From positions 806,001 to 870,000 of the forward strand of contig JAEHOE010000001.1 of NCBI GenBank assembly GCA_016858145.1: a stretch of DNA of 64,000 nucleotides. The letters are read 5' to 3'. Of the stretch, positions 13,333-26,600 are shown one piece after another. Numbering within the stretch: position 1 is the first letter of the stretch; every line of letters starts with the position of its first letter. This DNA comes from Edaphochlamys debaryana. Its lineage: Eukaryota; Chlorophyta; Chlorophyceae; Chlamydomonadales. The notes under the pieces were generated by a model. The model was given only the letters and a program-made list of their open reading frames with translations. It made no database searches and was not told the origin of the DNA. Made by a program: the position numbers and the translations under genes.

Positions 13333-14494
13333 GGGAGGCCTCAGGGGGCTAGGGAGGGACCGGGGCTGCGGCACGGGCTACGGACGGGAGCAGACTAGGA
13401 CGCAGCTAAGGAATGCGTGCGGCAGGTAGGCGATGCAAAGCAGCAAAGATGCAAGGGTAGACGCGGCGGCGGAAATGCAGGTGATGTTATGCAACACATT
13501 GATGCGTGAGGCGAGCAGCTCTCTAAGGGGCTGTGAGGCAATAAGCAAAGTTCGCTGAGCAAGCTGGCAGGCATGGTGGAGCGTGCGAGGCAGAGGCAGG
13601 CGTTGCGTGATGAGGGTAGAGGGTATCCGGGACAGTTACATACATATAGATATCCGTCGGCCGGATGAAGTGTACCAGTGCAGACCAGTGATCGACTTGA
13701 GTGCGGATACCGAGACCGGACAGTGGGGCCTTATTCTGTAGACAGGGCAACTTCTCCTGTGCTCTGTTGGCCGCCCATCGCGCTTCTGATCCAACACATC
13801 AAGCAAGCTACCGTAGCAAATGTTGCAAAACTTTCCAGCAGCTCCAGCCTGCGATTCACGCCTGGCCCGCGATGCCACAAGCTTTAGTTTCGTTATCCCT
13901 ATCGCTTGCGACTGAGAGCAGGGAAAGTTATCGACCACGCTCCAACATGCCGGTGACATGTCTGGGGGCTCAACCCTTTTTCGCCCCCATGGGGGCGCCC
14001 AGCGCTTGTCCAGCAGCTCGCCAAAACAAGGATGCAGACAACTTTCCAGGCTTGCAGCATGAAGGCACACCCGAAACACCCATAAGGGTGCCGTACATCC
14101 AGATGCAACACGCCCCTACCCTAGGTCCTACGGGTCCTAGGGACCAGCCGAAAAGGAACGACCGCCCTGCAGCGCCTACCTAGGCCGTGTTCACACGCAC
14201 TCCTTGTAAATATTGTAACGAGAAGCCCGAGCTTCCCTTCTGCCCGGGTCACAGACGCCTCTCGAAGAAGCCTCCCGTGTCCGACTTTATCCGTTCTTCC
14301 ACTCTGCTATCACGACGGCCCTCAGGGCCTAAGCGCGGAGTCAGTCAGCGGCAACACCGGACGAGATTGTTGCCGAAAGCGTAAGCCATGGCAGCTAAGC
14401 ACTGCCGCGTCGTATGATTCGTACCTCTCCGCTCCAGGGATCCGCCAGCACGGGATCTGGCGCTTGCCTCGTTCTCAAACACACATGCTCTCCT
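13333..14494. other. Convergent intergenic region SCAPER / HYDA-A
   Basis: This lies between the SCAPER stop and the HYDA-A stop, so it holds both 3' UTRs. Two TGTAA motifs at 14205-14209 and 14214-14218 on the plus strand could end SCAPER, though about 870 bp past its stop. Open frames here show no recognisable protein. A short palindromic stretch with CCCTAGG arms occurs near 14120-14145. Confidence 0.4.
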
Positions 14495-16951
14495 CTACTC
14501 GTTCTCCACGCCGCCGGGGACGTAGTGCGTGTGCAGCAGGTCGTGGGCCTTGTGGGAGTTGGGGGCGTCCAGATACTCCCCGTACAGCTGCTGGATAGCG
14601 GGGTTCTCGTGCGAGCGGCGAATGGTCGACTTCTCGTCCAGGTTGTACAGCGCCGCCTGGCGCTTGGCGGGCGCCTGCTTGTCCGTGGAGCGGGGCTGGC
14701 CGCCGCCGCCCACGCAGCCGGCGGGGCAGGCCATGATCTCAATGAAGTCGTAGGAAGCCTCCCCGTTCTGTGCAGACAAGAGGGCAGGGCAGAGCCAAGT
14801 AAGCACCCCCCTCGACATGGGCCCACTAGAGAGGAGCCGACAGGTGAACACGCAGCACGCAGCTATGGCTACTGGTGACAGCAGGCTGGGGCGCTTCGCA
14901 AAAGGTACGAGGACCCGGCTTGCCTGGATCTTGGTGATGAGCTTCTTGGCATTGCCCAGGCCGTTGGCCACGGCAATGCGCAGCTTTATGCTGTTGCCAT
15001 CGGCGTCGGCCTTCCAGGCAATCGGCCCGGCCTTGGGCGCGTCCGCGGGTGCCTCCGACCCGGGGCGCTTGAGCAGCTCTGCCAGCTCCGAGCCCTCCGC
15101 CGGGGTCAGCGTAATGGCTGCCTCCTTGATGCCATCCATTCCGCGAACTTCGGACAGTGACAGCCGCTCCATCTTGTTGCCCGTGACCAGCTCGTAGGCC
15201 TGAGGGGTTGGGGTGGCGGATGGAGGACGTGGGCACCCGGCAGGCGGCGTTGTGGGAATGGTGGCTCGCAGGAACACGGGACAGCGAGCGGCAGTGAAGC
15301 CTGTGCAGCTAGTGGGGCTGATGCGGTGAGCCCAAGCGTCTTGCGTTGCGCCTCACCGTGCGCAGGGCGGCCTCCATGACGCCACCCGTGGTGCCGAAGA
15401 GGACACCGCCGCCCGAGCCCTCGCCGAGGGGGTTGTCGAACTCCGCCCCGGGCAGCTCGGGCAGGTTGATCTTTCGCTCCTTCAGAATGTTACCCAGCTC
15501 CGCTGTCGTAATCACGTGATCGACGTCCCGCACGCCCTCGGCGTGCGTAAACCAAGGCCGGTCCGCCTCTCCCTGCTTGCGCACGCAGGGCATGATCGAG
15601 ACCATGGAGATGTCCTTGGGGTCCAGACCCTGAGGAGGACGAGACCGCACGGGTCAGTTGAGGCAGGTATGGTAGGTATGGCACGTAGATAGGCGCAATC
15701 AGCCCGCCTCGATCGCCCAGATTTCTTGTTCATCAGCGCTCTCGGTAGCTCTGTGCCCCACCTTCTTCTCCGCCAGATAGCTCTTCACAATGGTCCCCAT
15801 CATCATCTGGGGGCTCTTGCATGACGAGACGTAGGGGATGAGGTCGGGGTACGACTTCTCCATCATGCCGACCCAGCCGGGGCAGCAGGACGTGAACATG
15901 GGGAGGGGCTCCCTGGGGGGGTTGAGGGCCAATGACGGTTAGCGAAACCCCAGACCGTGTACGTGCCCTGCTTCTGCCCCTCGGCCAATGGCTCACAGGT
16001 GGCCTGGGTGAGCTGCGAGCTGTTCCTTGAGGCGGTGGATGAGCTCGGTGCCCTCCTCCATGATCGTCAGATCGGCGGCGAAGAGCGTGTCGTACACGTG
16101 GTCGAAGCCCAGGAGCTTGAGGGCCTCGACCAGCTGCTGGGGCGTCGTGGTGCCGGGGGCAAGGCCGAAGGACTCGGCGATGGCCACACGCACGGCCGGG
16201 GCGACCTGCGGGATAGAGGTCAATTCGGGATTAGGGTTCAGCAGACATAGGCTGACTGGGCAGGAAGGATACGTACGCCGCTAGGCGAGCGGACTCCGCC
16301 TGACCTCAAGGTGGTCAGGGAGTCAGGGTGGGCAGAGGGTGGGTCAGGGCTTCCTGACACCCGCGCAACAGGCAGGCCCGCCAGCCCAAGACCCGCGGCG
16401 GATCTTGGTACCGCCACGCTTACCGAGGCTATGACCACCTTCCTGTTGGGCGAGTCGCGCGGGGTGTCCTGCGCGCAAGACGAGAAGCACATGTGTCGGA
16501 AGGCCCTAACATGTGCCGGAAGCGGACGACCATCGTGCAGTCGGGCTATCTCCAAACTCAGGCGAGAGCCGAACTTCGTCTCAGGCAGCTGCGCCACCAC
16601 ACGCGCAGCCGAAGGCCGAACGGAACATTGGAGCAGACATTTGTCAAACCCTTTGCTTACCAGCTCGCGGAGTGCCTGCTGGTAGTGGGGCTCAGGAGCC
16701 GTCTTGGCCTCGGCAGCAGCCTCGGCGGTGCGGCAAGCGAGGTCACCTGCAGAGCAGCCCGCGGGGCTCAGGAGTGGACACGAATGCCTGTTTCAGGTAT
16801 CCTACAACTTACCACGCACAAGAGAAACAGTGGTAAGGCTGAGCGGCCGGGCCGGTGCCGCGAGGACCGGGCGGGGCATCTGCTGCGGCCTGCGGCAAGC
16901 AGCGCTGGACGCCGCGAGCCGCTGACTAGAGAGTAACATTGCAGCTGACAT
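14495..16951 (-). CDS. HYDA: [FeFe]-hydrogenase, chloroplast, copy A
   Basis: Eight exons on the minus strand: 16951-16813, 16746-16661, 16468-16424, 16205-15997, 15912-15762, 15629-15357, 15199-14924 and 14767-14495, giving 483 residues. The protein reduces protons to H2 with electrons from ferredoxin in the anaerobic chloroplast stroma. A Ser/Ala/Arg-rich transit peptide (MSAAMLLSSQRLAASSAACR) precedes the H-domain. All H-cluster loops are intact: TSCCPGW in exon 5, [12 protein letters not shown] in exon 6 and [14 protein letters not shown] in exon 8. As in other green algal enzymes there is no N-terminal ferredoxin-like F-domain. The last intron (14768-14923) is unique to this copy and starts with GC instead of GT, replacing the usual QAGEA by Q-NGEA at the junction. 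Exon 7 (AYELVTGNKMERL, RGMDGIKEAAITLTPAEGSE) resembles copy D more than B or C, while exon 4 resembles B. Confidence 0.95.
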
Positions 16952-19228
16952 GATAATGAGGCGCGGGTTAAAAGGCCCGGGAGACAAGAAACAAAAGTTT
17001 AACCAGAAGTTGTTTCGGGGCAAACCCTCAGGGCGTGCGGGTGTACTCTTGCGGGTGTGTCCTATTGCATTGCAAAGCTGAGGAGTACGCGAGATGCTTC
17101 TTAATGATAGGGTTCGTCCTGCTGACGCTGCAATCGTGTTTGCCGTAGTCGACCCATCCTTGAATTTCACCGTTCTGACTGCGCTGACGCATCAGGTGCC
17201 TATTACTTGCTCCGCTTTGATAGTCGGATAGTCTGTCGAAACTCTTTGGCGCAAAATCGCGAGAATGCGCAGCAGCAGGCGGTAGCCGCACCCTAGGCGC
17301 CCTGAATCCAGCTATCGTTGCCCCGGAATTGTCACGCCCGGGGTCGGCGGACTTCCCCGGGCGACGCGTACTCGAGAGTATGACCCACGCTGGAGAAGTG
17401 GAGATGGTACCGCCAATTGTACCTCGCGTTCTGGGATGCCCCCACGGCACCTACCGTGACCCTTCAGCGGATGAATTCCGTCAGGTAGGGTAGAGAGCCA
17501 CGGGGCCTGCTGAGGCCAAAGTTGGGTTTGAACTCTTACAATACGGTATCCCCACCGTTCGCCCTCCCGCTCCTTATACCGGCACTCCAGCAGTAGATCG
17601 TACTGCGGTTCGTCTCTCCTCCCCATAAGGTGCCGAGCCGATAGCAGCCAGGGCCCATCAGGCGCAGGCCGTGAGGTCCAGAGAGGTGCAGAGGCTGTCT
17701 GCTGCCATGTGCCCGTGACCCATGCAGACCCAAGCAGGGCAGCTGTGGCTTCCTGCCGGTGTCCTGCTGTGCGAGTATGGCAGATAGCCCTGGAGTGGCC
17801 CTTCAACCCTTCCCAGAGCAGCTGTGTGGCAACAGTCAACAGGTGTTTCTCAATACCGTTTCATGCGGGCCCTACGGGATGCAGCCAGCGGCGGCATGTG
17901 GGCCTGGGGTGACCCAGGGGGAGAACGAGGAGACAGGCCATCACGGCCTTCATATGGAAAGTCCCTAAGGGCCACGCGCCTGGGATCCTTCGATCCAGAA
18001 CTTCTTTCCGAGGGCTGCCAAGACCAGGTCACGGAGCCTGCTTCATCAGGTGGTGACGCTTAGCAGGGCACGGCAGGACAGCAACCGGGGCTCCAGGGTA
18101 TGAGAGACACCTGCAGTGCTGTGCCCGGTGGACCCAGCAGAGCGCGAGCCTGCAAGCCCAGAGGCAAATCCAGTGAGGGCCATGGGAGAGAGAGAAAAAT
18201 TACACAGGGTGATGGGGCATGGTGGGGGTCCGAGGGACATGCCACTGAAGACACGGAGCCTTGCTGTAACCACTTCACGTGTCAACGGCTGCCAGTCCCT
18301 CTGTTTGAAGGCGCCACCGACAGACGCATACTTGATTACTCGCCCTACCCCAAGACCCCGGTAGATTTCATGCGAACCGCTGGTCATTGTGGTCATTGTT
18401 GCCACTGCTTTGAAGTCGGCATCCGATGGCGTCTTTCGCTGAGTGAGCTGGGCATTGTCGAGAGGGCGAAAGAGGACAAGTCAGCAGGTACGCATGGTCC
18501 ATTAAACGTTGCTGGGCTGGGCCCCGCACGCCCATCTTGCACGGCTGGGCCTTGTACAGATGACACGACACATGCTGACGCCTTGACAACAAACACAAAG
18601 GAAGATCACACGAGCCCGAATCACAGAGCTGCAGAATGCATCGACGGAAACCATGTGTGCGTAGATCCGCCGCACTGGCGGAGCCGCACCCGCAACATAG
18701 CCATGAGCCCTGATCACAGATTGCCTCCGTATCAAGATATCAAGCCACAAACCTCGGTCACTCAACACAAATGGCTGAGCATGAATTCTCAACGCCGCGG
18801 ACCCTTGGTCACGCCGTAAACATGTAGGTGACCCTCCTCTCAACCCTCTATGCGGTGGTTCAAAACTGCTAAGGACGGGGTACAGAATCCCGCAAGAACA
18901 AAGGCCCCGCACTGTATGTGCTACGAGGAACATCCGTTATGCTACGAGTTGGTAGGTAGCTACCTGGAGCGCTTGCCCCTAGACACGGGGGGGGCGTCCT
19001 TTATTTCCCGAAGAGGTGCAGCAGGACGCCGCACTTGATTGTCGCTGGCTTTGCCCAGCCGACGGCCCATCCGAGGATAGATTGCATAAGGTTAAGTTCA
19101 AGTGAAATGAAGCCAAGAGCTCTGTGCGGCCCCTCTGTGTGGCCAAAAGGATCACTTAACAGTGCGGTCAGTTGTGCAAGGTGGATGCCCGCATCCCAGA
19201 TTGTCTATCCGCTGGGTTACCCATACCC
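16952..19228. other. Intergenic: HYDA-A upstream and HYDA-B 3' region
   Basis: 2.3 kb without a supported gene. The left end is the promoter side of HYDA-A. GTAC cores, the binding core of the algal regulator CRR1, lie at 17043-17046 and 17085-17088, 92 and 134 bp upstream of the ATG. Open frames of 175 codons (minus, 17312-17839) and 239 codons (plus, 18100-18819) show no domain or conserved motif and are not called. Confidence 0.4.
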
Positions 19229-21486
19229 CTACTCGTTCTCCACGCCGCCCGCCACGTAGTGCGTGTGCAGCATCTCGTGCGCCTTGTGAGAGTTGGGCGC
19301 ATCGAAGTACTCCTCGTACAGCTTCTGTACGGCGGGGTTCTCGTGCGAGCGGCGAATGGTCGACTTCTCGTCCAGGTTGTACAGCGCCGCCTGGCGCTTC
19401 TGCGTCACCTGCTTGTCTGTGGAGCGGGGCTGGCCGCCGCCGCCCACGCAGCCGGTGGGGCAGGCCATGACCTCGACAAAGTCATAGGCCGCCTCCCCCG
19501 CCTGCATCTTGGTGATGAGCTTCTTGGCGTTGCCCAGGCCGTTGGCCACGGCGATGCGGAGGTTGATGCTGTTGTCGCAGGCATCGCCCTTCCAGGCGAT
19601 AGGCCCGGCCTTGGCCTCCGCCTTGGCTTCGCACTTGGCTTTGAGCAGCTCGGCAAGCTCGGAGCCGGGCGCGGGGGTGAGCGTGACTGCGGCCTCCTTG
19701 ATTCCGTCCACGCCACGGACCTCGGTGAAGTTGAGGCGCTCCATGGGCTTGCCCGTGATCACCTCGTAGGCCTGAGGGGAGGGGACGGGAGGGGTGAGGC
19801 AAGGACGGAGCGCACTGAAGGGGCTGGGGTGCACGGAGGAGCTGGGATGAGGCTAGCACCAGTGCCTGCGCCAGACAAGCCCGGTTGACCGCTTCCCCCA
19901 AATGTGGAACAGATTTGCGCCTCACCGTGCGCAGGGCGGCCTCCATGACGCCACCCGTGGTGCCGAACAGAACAGCGCCGCCCGAGCCGTCGCCCAGAGG
20001 GTGGTCGAACTCGACCCCGGCGAGCTCCGGCAGGTTGATGTTGCGCTCCTTCAAAATGTTGCCCAGCTCGGCGGTGGTGATGACGTGGTCGACGTCCCGC
20101 ACGCCCTCCGTGTGCTCAAACCAGGGCCGGTCGGCCTCTCCCTGCTTGCGCACGCAGGGCATGATCGAGACCATGCAGATGTCCTTGGGGTCCAGACCCT
20201 GAGGGGAGAGGGGGCGACGAGGAGGGGAGCACACGGGCGTTGGCATGGCTCGAAACCCACATCAGCACAGAGCCATATCCGTACGCCTACCGAGTCCTAC
20301 CCGCCGCCCCGCCTTAGTGCTCCCCGTGCTGGCCCCACCTTCTTGTCCGCCAGGTACGTCTTGACGACCGTCCCCATCATCATCTGGGGGCTCTTGCAGG
20401 ACGAGACGTAGGGGATGAGGTCGGGATACGACTTCTCCATCATGCCGATCCAGCCGGGGCAGCAGGACGTGAACATGGGGAGGGGCTCCCTGGGGGGTAG
20501 AGGGGGCGGGGGAGCGGTGTGAGCAAGCTGTAGTGGGCAAGGTGCGGCCTGGGGGCTTTTCTACGCTTGCAGCCTGCCGTAGACAAGCCCCAAATCCCCA
20601 GGCTCACTCGTGGTCGGGGTGCTGGGCAAGGTGCTCCTTGAGGCGGTGGATGAGCTCGGTGCCCTCCTCCATGATCGTCAAATCCGCGGCAAAGAGCGTG
20701 TCGTACACGTGGTCGAAGCCCAGGAGCTTGAGGGCCTCGACCAGCTGCTGGGGCGTCGTGGTCCCGGGGGCAAGGCCGAAGGACTCGGCAATGGCCACTC
20801 GCACGGCCGGGGCGACCTGAGCAATGGGGAGGGGACGAATGAACGAGGAGGTCGGTGGGGAGGTGGCGGATAGGTCGAAAGTGTTGCAGTCTTCGGTAGT
20901 ACACCCGTGTAGTCTTGCGCGCCTCTATTTTCTAGCCGGTTGGGCAGCAGGCGGCATGTGCTCACCGACGCGATGACCACCTTGCGGCCGGCGGCCTCCT
21001 TGGGCTTAGCTGCGTTGGTTGCAGAGAGGGCATGGTGCCATCGGCCGACAAACTTGGGAGAAGAATGCATATGCGCCCTCCATAGGTCATGTGGCAACCC
21101 AATAAGGACTCCCGATGCGCGAGTGTGGCTACTGGGCCCGCCCAACGACCGCAACATCACTGAAAGCAAGCTCACCCAGTTCGCCCAGGGCGAGCTTCCA
21201 GGGCGCGTCCGCCGCTGCCTCGGCGGTGGCCGCAGCGCATACGATGCGGGCTACGAAACGGGGAAACGCAGCGGCGGTCAGTCGGAGGGCTTTCGCCAGC
21301 GGGAGGCCCCTTCCGACCCGGCATAGAAGGCGTCAACTCACCCTTTTGAGAGACATTAGCAAGTGGGCATCGGGCTACCCAGCAGCGACCGTGGATGGGG
21401 AGGACAACGGGGACCTGCTTTGCAGCGCCTCGTGAAATCGTGCGCGAGGCCAGGGCCCGCTGGCCCGCCAGGAGAGCGCACACCAT
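19229..21486 (-). CDS. HYDA: [FeFe]-hydrogenase, chloroplast, copy B
   Basis: Seven exons: 21486-21342, 21250-21176, 21009-20966, 20816-20608, 20489-20339, 20198-19926 and 19771-19229, giving 479 residues. The first exon ([20 protein letters not shown]) is a typical transit peptide. The joined leader then reads [10 protein letters not shown], followed by the conserved [17 protein letters not shown]. The H-cluster ligands are near Cys168 (TSCCPGW; Cys167 is the expected proton relay), Cys223 (MPCVRKQ), Cys403 and Cys407 ([12 protein letters not shown]). The Thr in the last motif differs from the Ala of the other copies but is common in bacterial enzymes. This is the only HYDA copy without an extra 3' intron. 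From exon 5 to exon 7, including introns 5 and 6, it is almost identical to copy C, whereas its leader and intron 4 are different. It lies 2.1 kb from the 3' end of HYDEF-1 and points the same way. Confidence 0.95.
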
Positions 21487-23609
21487 CTTCCTTCTGGACT
21501 CCCAACTTCAACCTGGTGCTATGCAATTGGAGCGAAAGGGGCGTAGCGAGTAAAGGGCTTCGAACGCGACAGCTTTCGGAAAGGTGTCGCGGAACAAGTG
21601 AGCTTCTATCTTAGTGATTGGTGAGCTTTGTATGTCTATGGTTGTGACGGGCAAGCCTTATATGGAGGCGGCAGCAGCAGCAGCCGTCCGAGCTGACGAG
21701 GCAGCGGTACAGGCAGCAGGCGTTGGAAGCCGGCGAGCCGCACGGACTCGATCGACAGCATTCGCCATGGTCGCAATCTATTGGTTGTGGCTGTGCCTTT
21801 CAATAGGATGCGCGGCGGCAAGTTCGCCGGTGTGTTGTTGGGCATCGCCTCCAGAGTCGCGGACCTGGCCTGAGGGCCGCACCAGTGGCCTGGGGTTGGT
21901 ACTGAACACCATTCCTTACATGTGCGGTGTGTTAGTGGGGAAGCCGCCGCCGCAGGTACTGCCAAAAACGCGGCGCAGCCGACGGAAGGAGGAGGACAGG
22001 CGCGCCGCAGTCCCCCGTTCGGCTTGCGTCCAAGAAGAACACGTATAGGAGTGATCACAGGAGCGACCCGGAGGCGACTGGATGATCGGGTCTGGGAGGC
22101 GTCGGGACGAAGGTGAGCAGTCGCGCCGTGTCGCGGCGTCGAAAGGTGCACGACTCCCTGGCCCCGTGGCTAAAGCCAGTCCGCATAGCCGCTTCTAAAT
22201 TGATAGCACGGTAAGATGACCATCTGAAGTATGATACGGTGTCTCCTTGCTTTGCTCGAAGGTTTGGGGGCATTGGTTTCCATCTCATCACCAGCGCCCT
22301 CCAGCGCAGGGCGTCCTCGCCAGTCGCCGGGCACGGGCCTGTCATGCTACACTGCTGTGAAGCTCTGTCAGGGCCGAGCACTGTAAGGCACAACGGGAGC
22401 ACTGGTCAGTTTGCTTCAGGTGGCTGGTGCCTGCTGGTGGAGTGGGGCAAGCAAGCAGAGCGCTAAGCGCAGCCCCAGTGCCAGAGGGCTGTAAAAGCAA
22501 ATACAGAATGCCCGGCGCTTGCAACAGGCAATGGCAACAGGAATGCGCTGCATTGGCAAGCCTACGCAAGTCCACGGCAGCAGCCGTCGACAAGGCCGTA
22601 CGGACTCAGGTTACTTAATCATGGCAGGTGCCGCGGGCGAGAGTGCCACCTACCACTAGAGAATACTTCCGATGAGGGCCGCGTTGGCCCCAGCTTAGCT
22701 GGTAAGGCGACGTGCATGCGGGCCCAAACCGAGACATCACCCCAAGGCCCCCGCGGCTCGGCCAGGCCAGTTCTGCAGGTGGCGTGGTGGCTCCTCCACC
22801 GAATTCAGCACCACAGACAGTGGCCGTGTGGCCAGCAGCCGCTGCAGGGTCAAAGCAGTGGGCAGCTAATACAGCTATATACGGCTGCGTGCCGCCGGCG
22901 ACATGCATCCGAGCCGAAGGACTTCTCCACCTCTGTACATGCCGTGTGGCCCGCGGCACGCACCACCAGCGCGACCAGCAGCGCTCAAGTACCCGTACAC
23001 ACATGGCCAAATTTGATCGACTCGCTCCACTGCGCTCACGTCCTGGCGTCGCCACTTGCCCCTATGATGATCCGGAGCCGAGCGTGCCATCGCTGCACTT
23101 CTCTTTAAGCCCCTTTGATGTCATCGTAGCACAGCACAGAACAGCACAACACCGGTGCCGCCGTAATGCGCCGCTCGGTGCACGTGCGCACCGCTTGGGC
23201 CCCGGCACTGCCTCGGACACGCTCTCCTCTTGCTGGAAGGCTCGACGGGTTGCGGCCCCAGCCCCGAGCCCACCACCTCGGACGCCAAACACGAGCATGA
23301 GTACCACGCCACGCCACATCCCGTACAATGCAATCTCACTAGACGGTGCGCACCCCGGCAGCACAACATGATTGGCCGGCACCGGTGCGGGCCCCCCGGC
23401 CTTCGAGCCCCAAAGAATGCCAAACAGCGTTAAGCCACCGACCTAACCCCGCCCTTGTCGCAAGCCTCTGTTGTCAAGCCTAGGGGAGAACATGCTATGC
23501 CATACGATTATGCTAAGTCGAGAAACCGACCGCGGGCCCCACCTCACCTACCCTCCCGCTTTCCACACGACATCAGTAAGCTCCCTCCGCCGCAACTGCA
23601 TCTCCCGCC
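21487..23609. other. Intergenic: HYDA-B upstream and HYDEF-1 3' region
   Basis: 2.1 kb with no gene supported. The left part is the HYDA-B upstream region. GTAC cores occur at 21707-21710, 21899-21902 and 21956-21959. The last bases near 23553 already belong to the inverted arm shared with the other HYDEF copy. A 219-codon plus-strand frame (22712-23371) has no recognisable character. Confidence 0.4.
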
Positions 23610-26600
23610 TCAGCGCGCGCCCGCCCCCGCCGGCTGCTGCGCCGTCGGCGCGGGCCCCGCGCCTCCCGCCATGAGCCGCGGCGGCGGCTCCACGCCCCAG
23701 GGCTCCAGCGCCCTCCGCAGCGCCTCTGGGGACGCGGCCCACGAGAAGAAGACTCCGTAGTTGACCACCGGCACGTGCGCCTCGCCCAGGTCAAACATGC
23801 GCTGCTGCATCTGGGGGAGAGAGGGGGAGGGCAGAGGGGAGAGGGAAGAGGTCGGAGGGTGGCACATGTATGGGTACAGCTGAGCGGCAGCAACGGGGCA
23901 TGGGTCGCTCTTCAGCCCCCGAGCCCGTCGCTCCACGGCCCTCACCTTCTGTGAGTCGATCATGCACCCCCCGCAGTGGATGACCAGCTTGAAGGCCCCC
24001 AGCTTGCCCGTCTCAAGCTCGGGAAACTCTGGGGAGGGAAGGCGTGGAAGGGTCCCGGTAAGCATAGGCCACCAGTGCCATGTCGGTCCACACGATTGAT
24101 CGGGCAGGCGTCCATCCCCTCCCACAGGGCACCCGTCCCTCTCAACCCCCCCCCCTTTCCCCGCTCACCCCTTCCGAATGAGTGCTCGATGGCCAGCTTC
24201 TGCCCCCCCATCATCTTCTCCAGCTTCTGCGGGATCTGCACCATTCCAATGTCGTTGCACGCCTCGGTGATGCGGTTGTGGTTGCACGCCTCCGAGATGA
24301 GCACCCGGTCGCCCTCGCGCAGGCCGTTGAGCGCCGCCAGCCCCTCCACGAACAGCCCCAGGTTGCCCCCGCTCTGCTGGTAGGCCATGGCAATGGAGAA
24401 GGTGGTGAAGGGGACCAGCGGGGCGCCGCTGGAGGGGTCGGAGGTCCAGGGGGCGACCACGTCCACGGCCTGAGAGCGGGGGACGGGGAGGGAGGGGGAG
24501 GGAAGGGGTGAGGATCGCTGTTTGAGAGTCGGCAGAAGGCACCTCGCACGCACCTCGAGCCCGACCCCCCTCCCCCGCTCCCCCCGCCCCCCACCTGCGA
24601 GTCCGTGACCACGAGACTGGGCCCCTGGTTGTCCTGCAGCATGCGGATGACCCCCGCGAAGCGCTGCCGCTCCGCCTCCCTCGCCTCGGGCCCCAGCCTG
24701 CCCCTCGCCGCGTCCAGGTCCAGCCGCACGCTCAGCACCGTGGCCCACGCGCGGATGGCCTCCTCCTGCACCTGCGCCTGGGGCCGCAGCAGCCGGCCGC
24801 CGGGCGTCTCCGCGTCCATGGGAATGACCATGAGCACCATGCTGCCCTTGCCCAGGCACCAGCGGGGCAGGCAGCCGGGGAGCAACTTGCCGTAGCGGGC
24901 AGAGAGCCGGGCGCCAACCTGGGGGGCGGGGGGTAGGTGGGAGGCAGGGCGGGGGCATGAGGAGGGGCGTGAAGAGGGGCTTGCAACGGGGGAGGAGAGG
25001 GAGGGGGCAGCTGAGGCAGCTGGCGCTCCTGTTCCGCTTAACCGCTTCCAACCACCCGGCAACGCCCCAAGTCCCACCTTGACGAACTCTGCGCACTTTG
25101 TGCTGCGCTCGTGCAGGGGCGTGCGGACCAGGTCCAGAGCCATGGAGGGGACCTGGGGGCGGGGGGAGGGGGAGTTGAGGAGGGGTAACTGCCGTGTTCC
25201 ACATGCCACAATCCGCCTCCCCTCCCCTTGATCCCTCTCCCTCCTCCCACCTTTCCGCTTGGGTCCAGCGCCTGCCTCGCCTCCTGCAGCAGTGCCTCCA
25301 CCTCCGCGGGCTCCGCGCTGCCCTTGACGTTGAGCAGCAGCACGGGGGACACGCCGTACTTGGCGGCCTGCTCCAGCACGCGCCGCTCCCACAGCAGCGC
25401 GGAGGAGAGGGAGCCGGGATGGGACCTGGGGGGGAGGCGGGGAGGGGCGCAGGGAGGGGGGCAGGGCGAGGGTGACAAACGGGGGACACAACAGCGCTGC
25501 CAAGCCACTCGACGCCCCACGCCGGTACCTACCAGCCCTGCCCCCCCCCCCTGCCCCCGCCATCCCCCTGCCCCCACCTCGCCGCCCGCAGCACGTCCGA
25601 GGGCACCACGACCACCGCCACATCGCACTCCTTGAGCGAGTTGAGCGCCTTGCGCCGCTTCTTCTCGCCGAGCTCGCCTGGGGGGGGGAGGGTGGGCCGG
25701 GGGGGGGAGCGCGGAGGGGATCAGCGGCCCAAGTGACAGCCCGCACATAGAAAGCCCGTCCTTGCCCATCTCCCCGTCCGTCCCGTGTCGCTCCCGTGTC
25801 CTCGCTCGTCCCCCCTCTTGCTCGTCCCACCTTGCTCGTCCAGCCCCGCCGTGTCCAGCAGCTTGGCCGGCCCCAGGTCGTGCAGCTCCAGGAGCACGGG
25901 CTTCACATCGGCGGTGGTGCCGGGGGTGGAGTCCACGATGCAGGCCTCCTGCTGGGACAGCGCGTTGACCAGGGTGGACTTGCCTGGGGGAGGGGGAGGG
26001 AGGGAGGAGGGGGAGTGAGGGGGGAACTGGGGGGGGAACTGGGTAGTCAGAGGCAGCACGCCAAGATGGACGTGAGGCTACCACATGGCTGCCTCTCTTG
26101 GCTCCTCCCTCCCGCCCCACCCGTCCCCCCCCGCCCCTCCTCACCCGCGTTCATGGCCCCGAACACGCCCACATTGATGCGCGGTACTCCGTTGGCGGTG
26201 ATGCTGCTGAGGCCCGGGGCCGCACCCGCAGCGGCGCCGGGGGCCGGGCCCGTGGCGGCGGCAGCACAGGCCACCGCCCGCCGCGCCGCCGCCCGCGCCG
26301 ACACCGCCCCCGGCCGCAGGGGCGAGGCGGCGCTGGGGCCGCGCAGGCGGGGAGCCCGACTGGCCAGGGCGCCCGGGGCGGCCCCAGCCCGCCCCGCCCC
26401 CGCGTGCGCCGCCGTGCTGGCCGCTCCCGCTGGCACGGGGTCGTCGTGGCTGTCGTGCGCCGCGCCCCCTACCGCCTTCTTGTCCCGGCCGTGCGGCTTG
26501 GGCGGGGGCTCGTGGTCCTCGGGCACATACACCAGGCGGTGCAGCGGCAGGGGGCTCAGCGGGGTGCCGCCCTGTGAGGGGAGAGATGGGAGGAGAGGGG

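Noticed and set aside
14495..15277. Continuous 260-codon frame over the last two HYDA-A exons
   Set aside because: It runs through a 156-bp stretch with no counterpart in the other HYDA copies. Removing that stretch as a GC-AG intron restores the conserved protein.
18100..18819. 239-codon plus-strand frame between HYDA-A and HYDA-B
   Set aside because: No start context, domain, hydrophobic pattern or homologous copy at the mirror position; most likely chance.
22712..23371. 219-codon frame upstream of HYDEF-1's 3' end
   Set aside because: Mixed composition with overlapping equal-length frames on both strands and no recognisable motif.
23960..25830. Very long frames of 509 and 539 codons on the minus strand within HYDEF-1
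   Set aside because: They alternate between true exons and translated introns or wrong frames, and arise because GC-rich DNA has few stops. The exon model with conserved HydF motifs explains the region.
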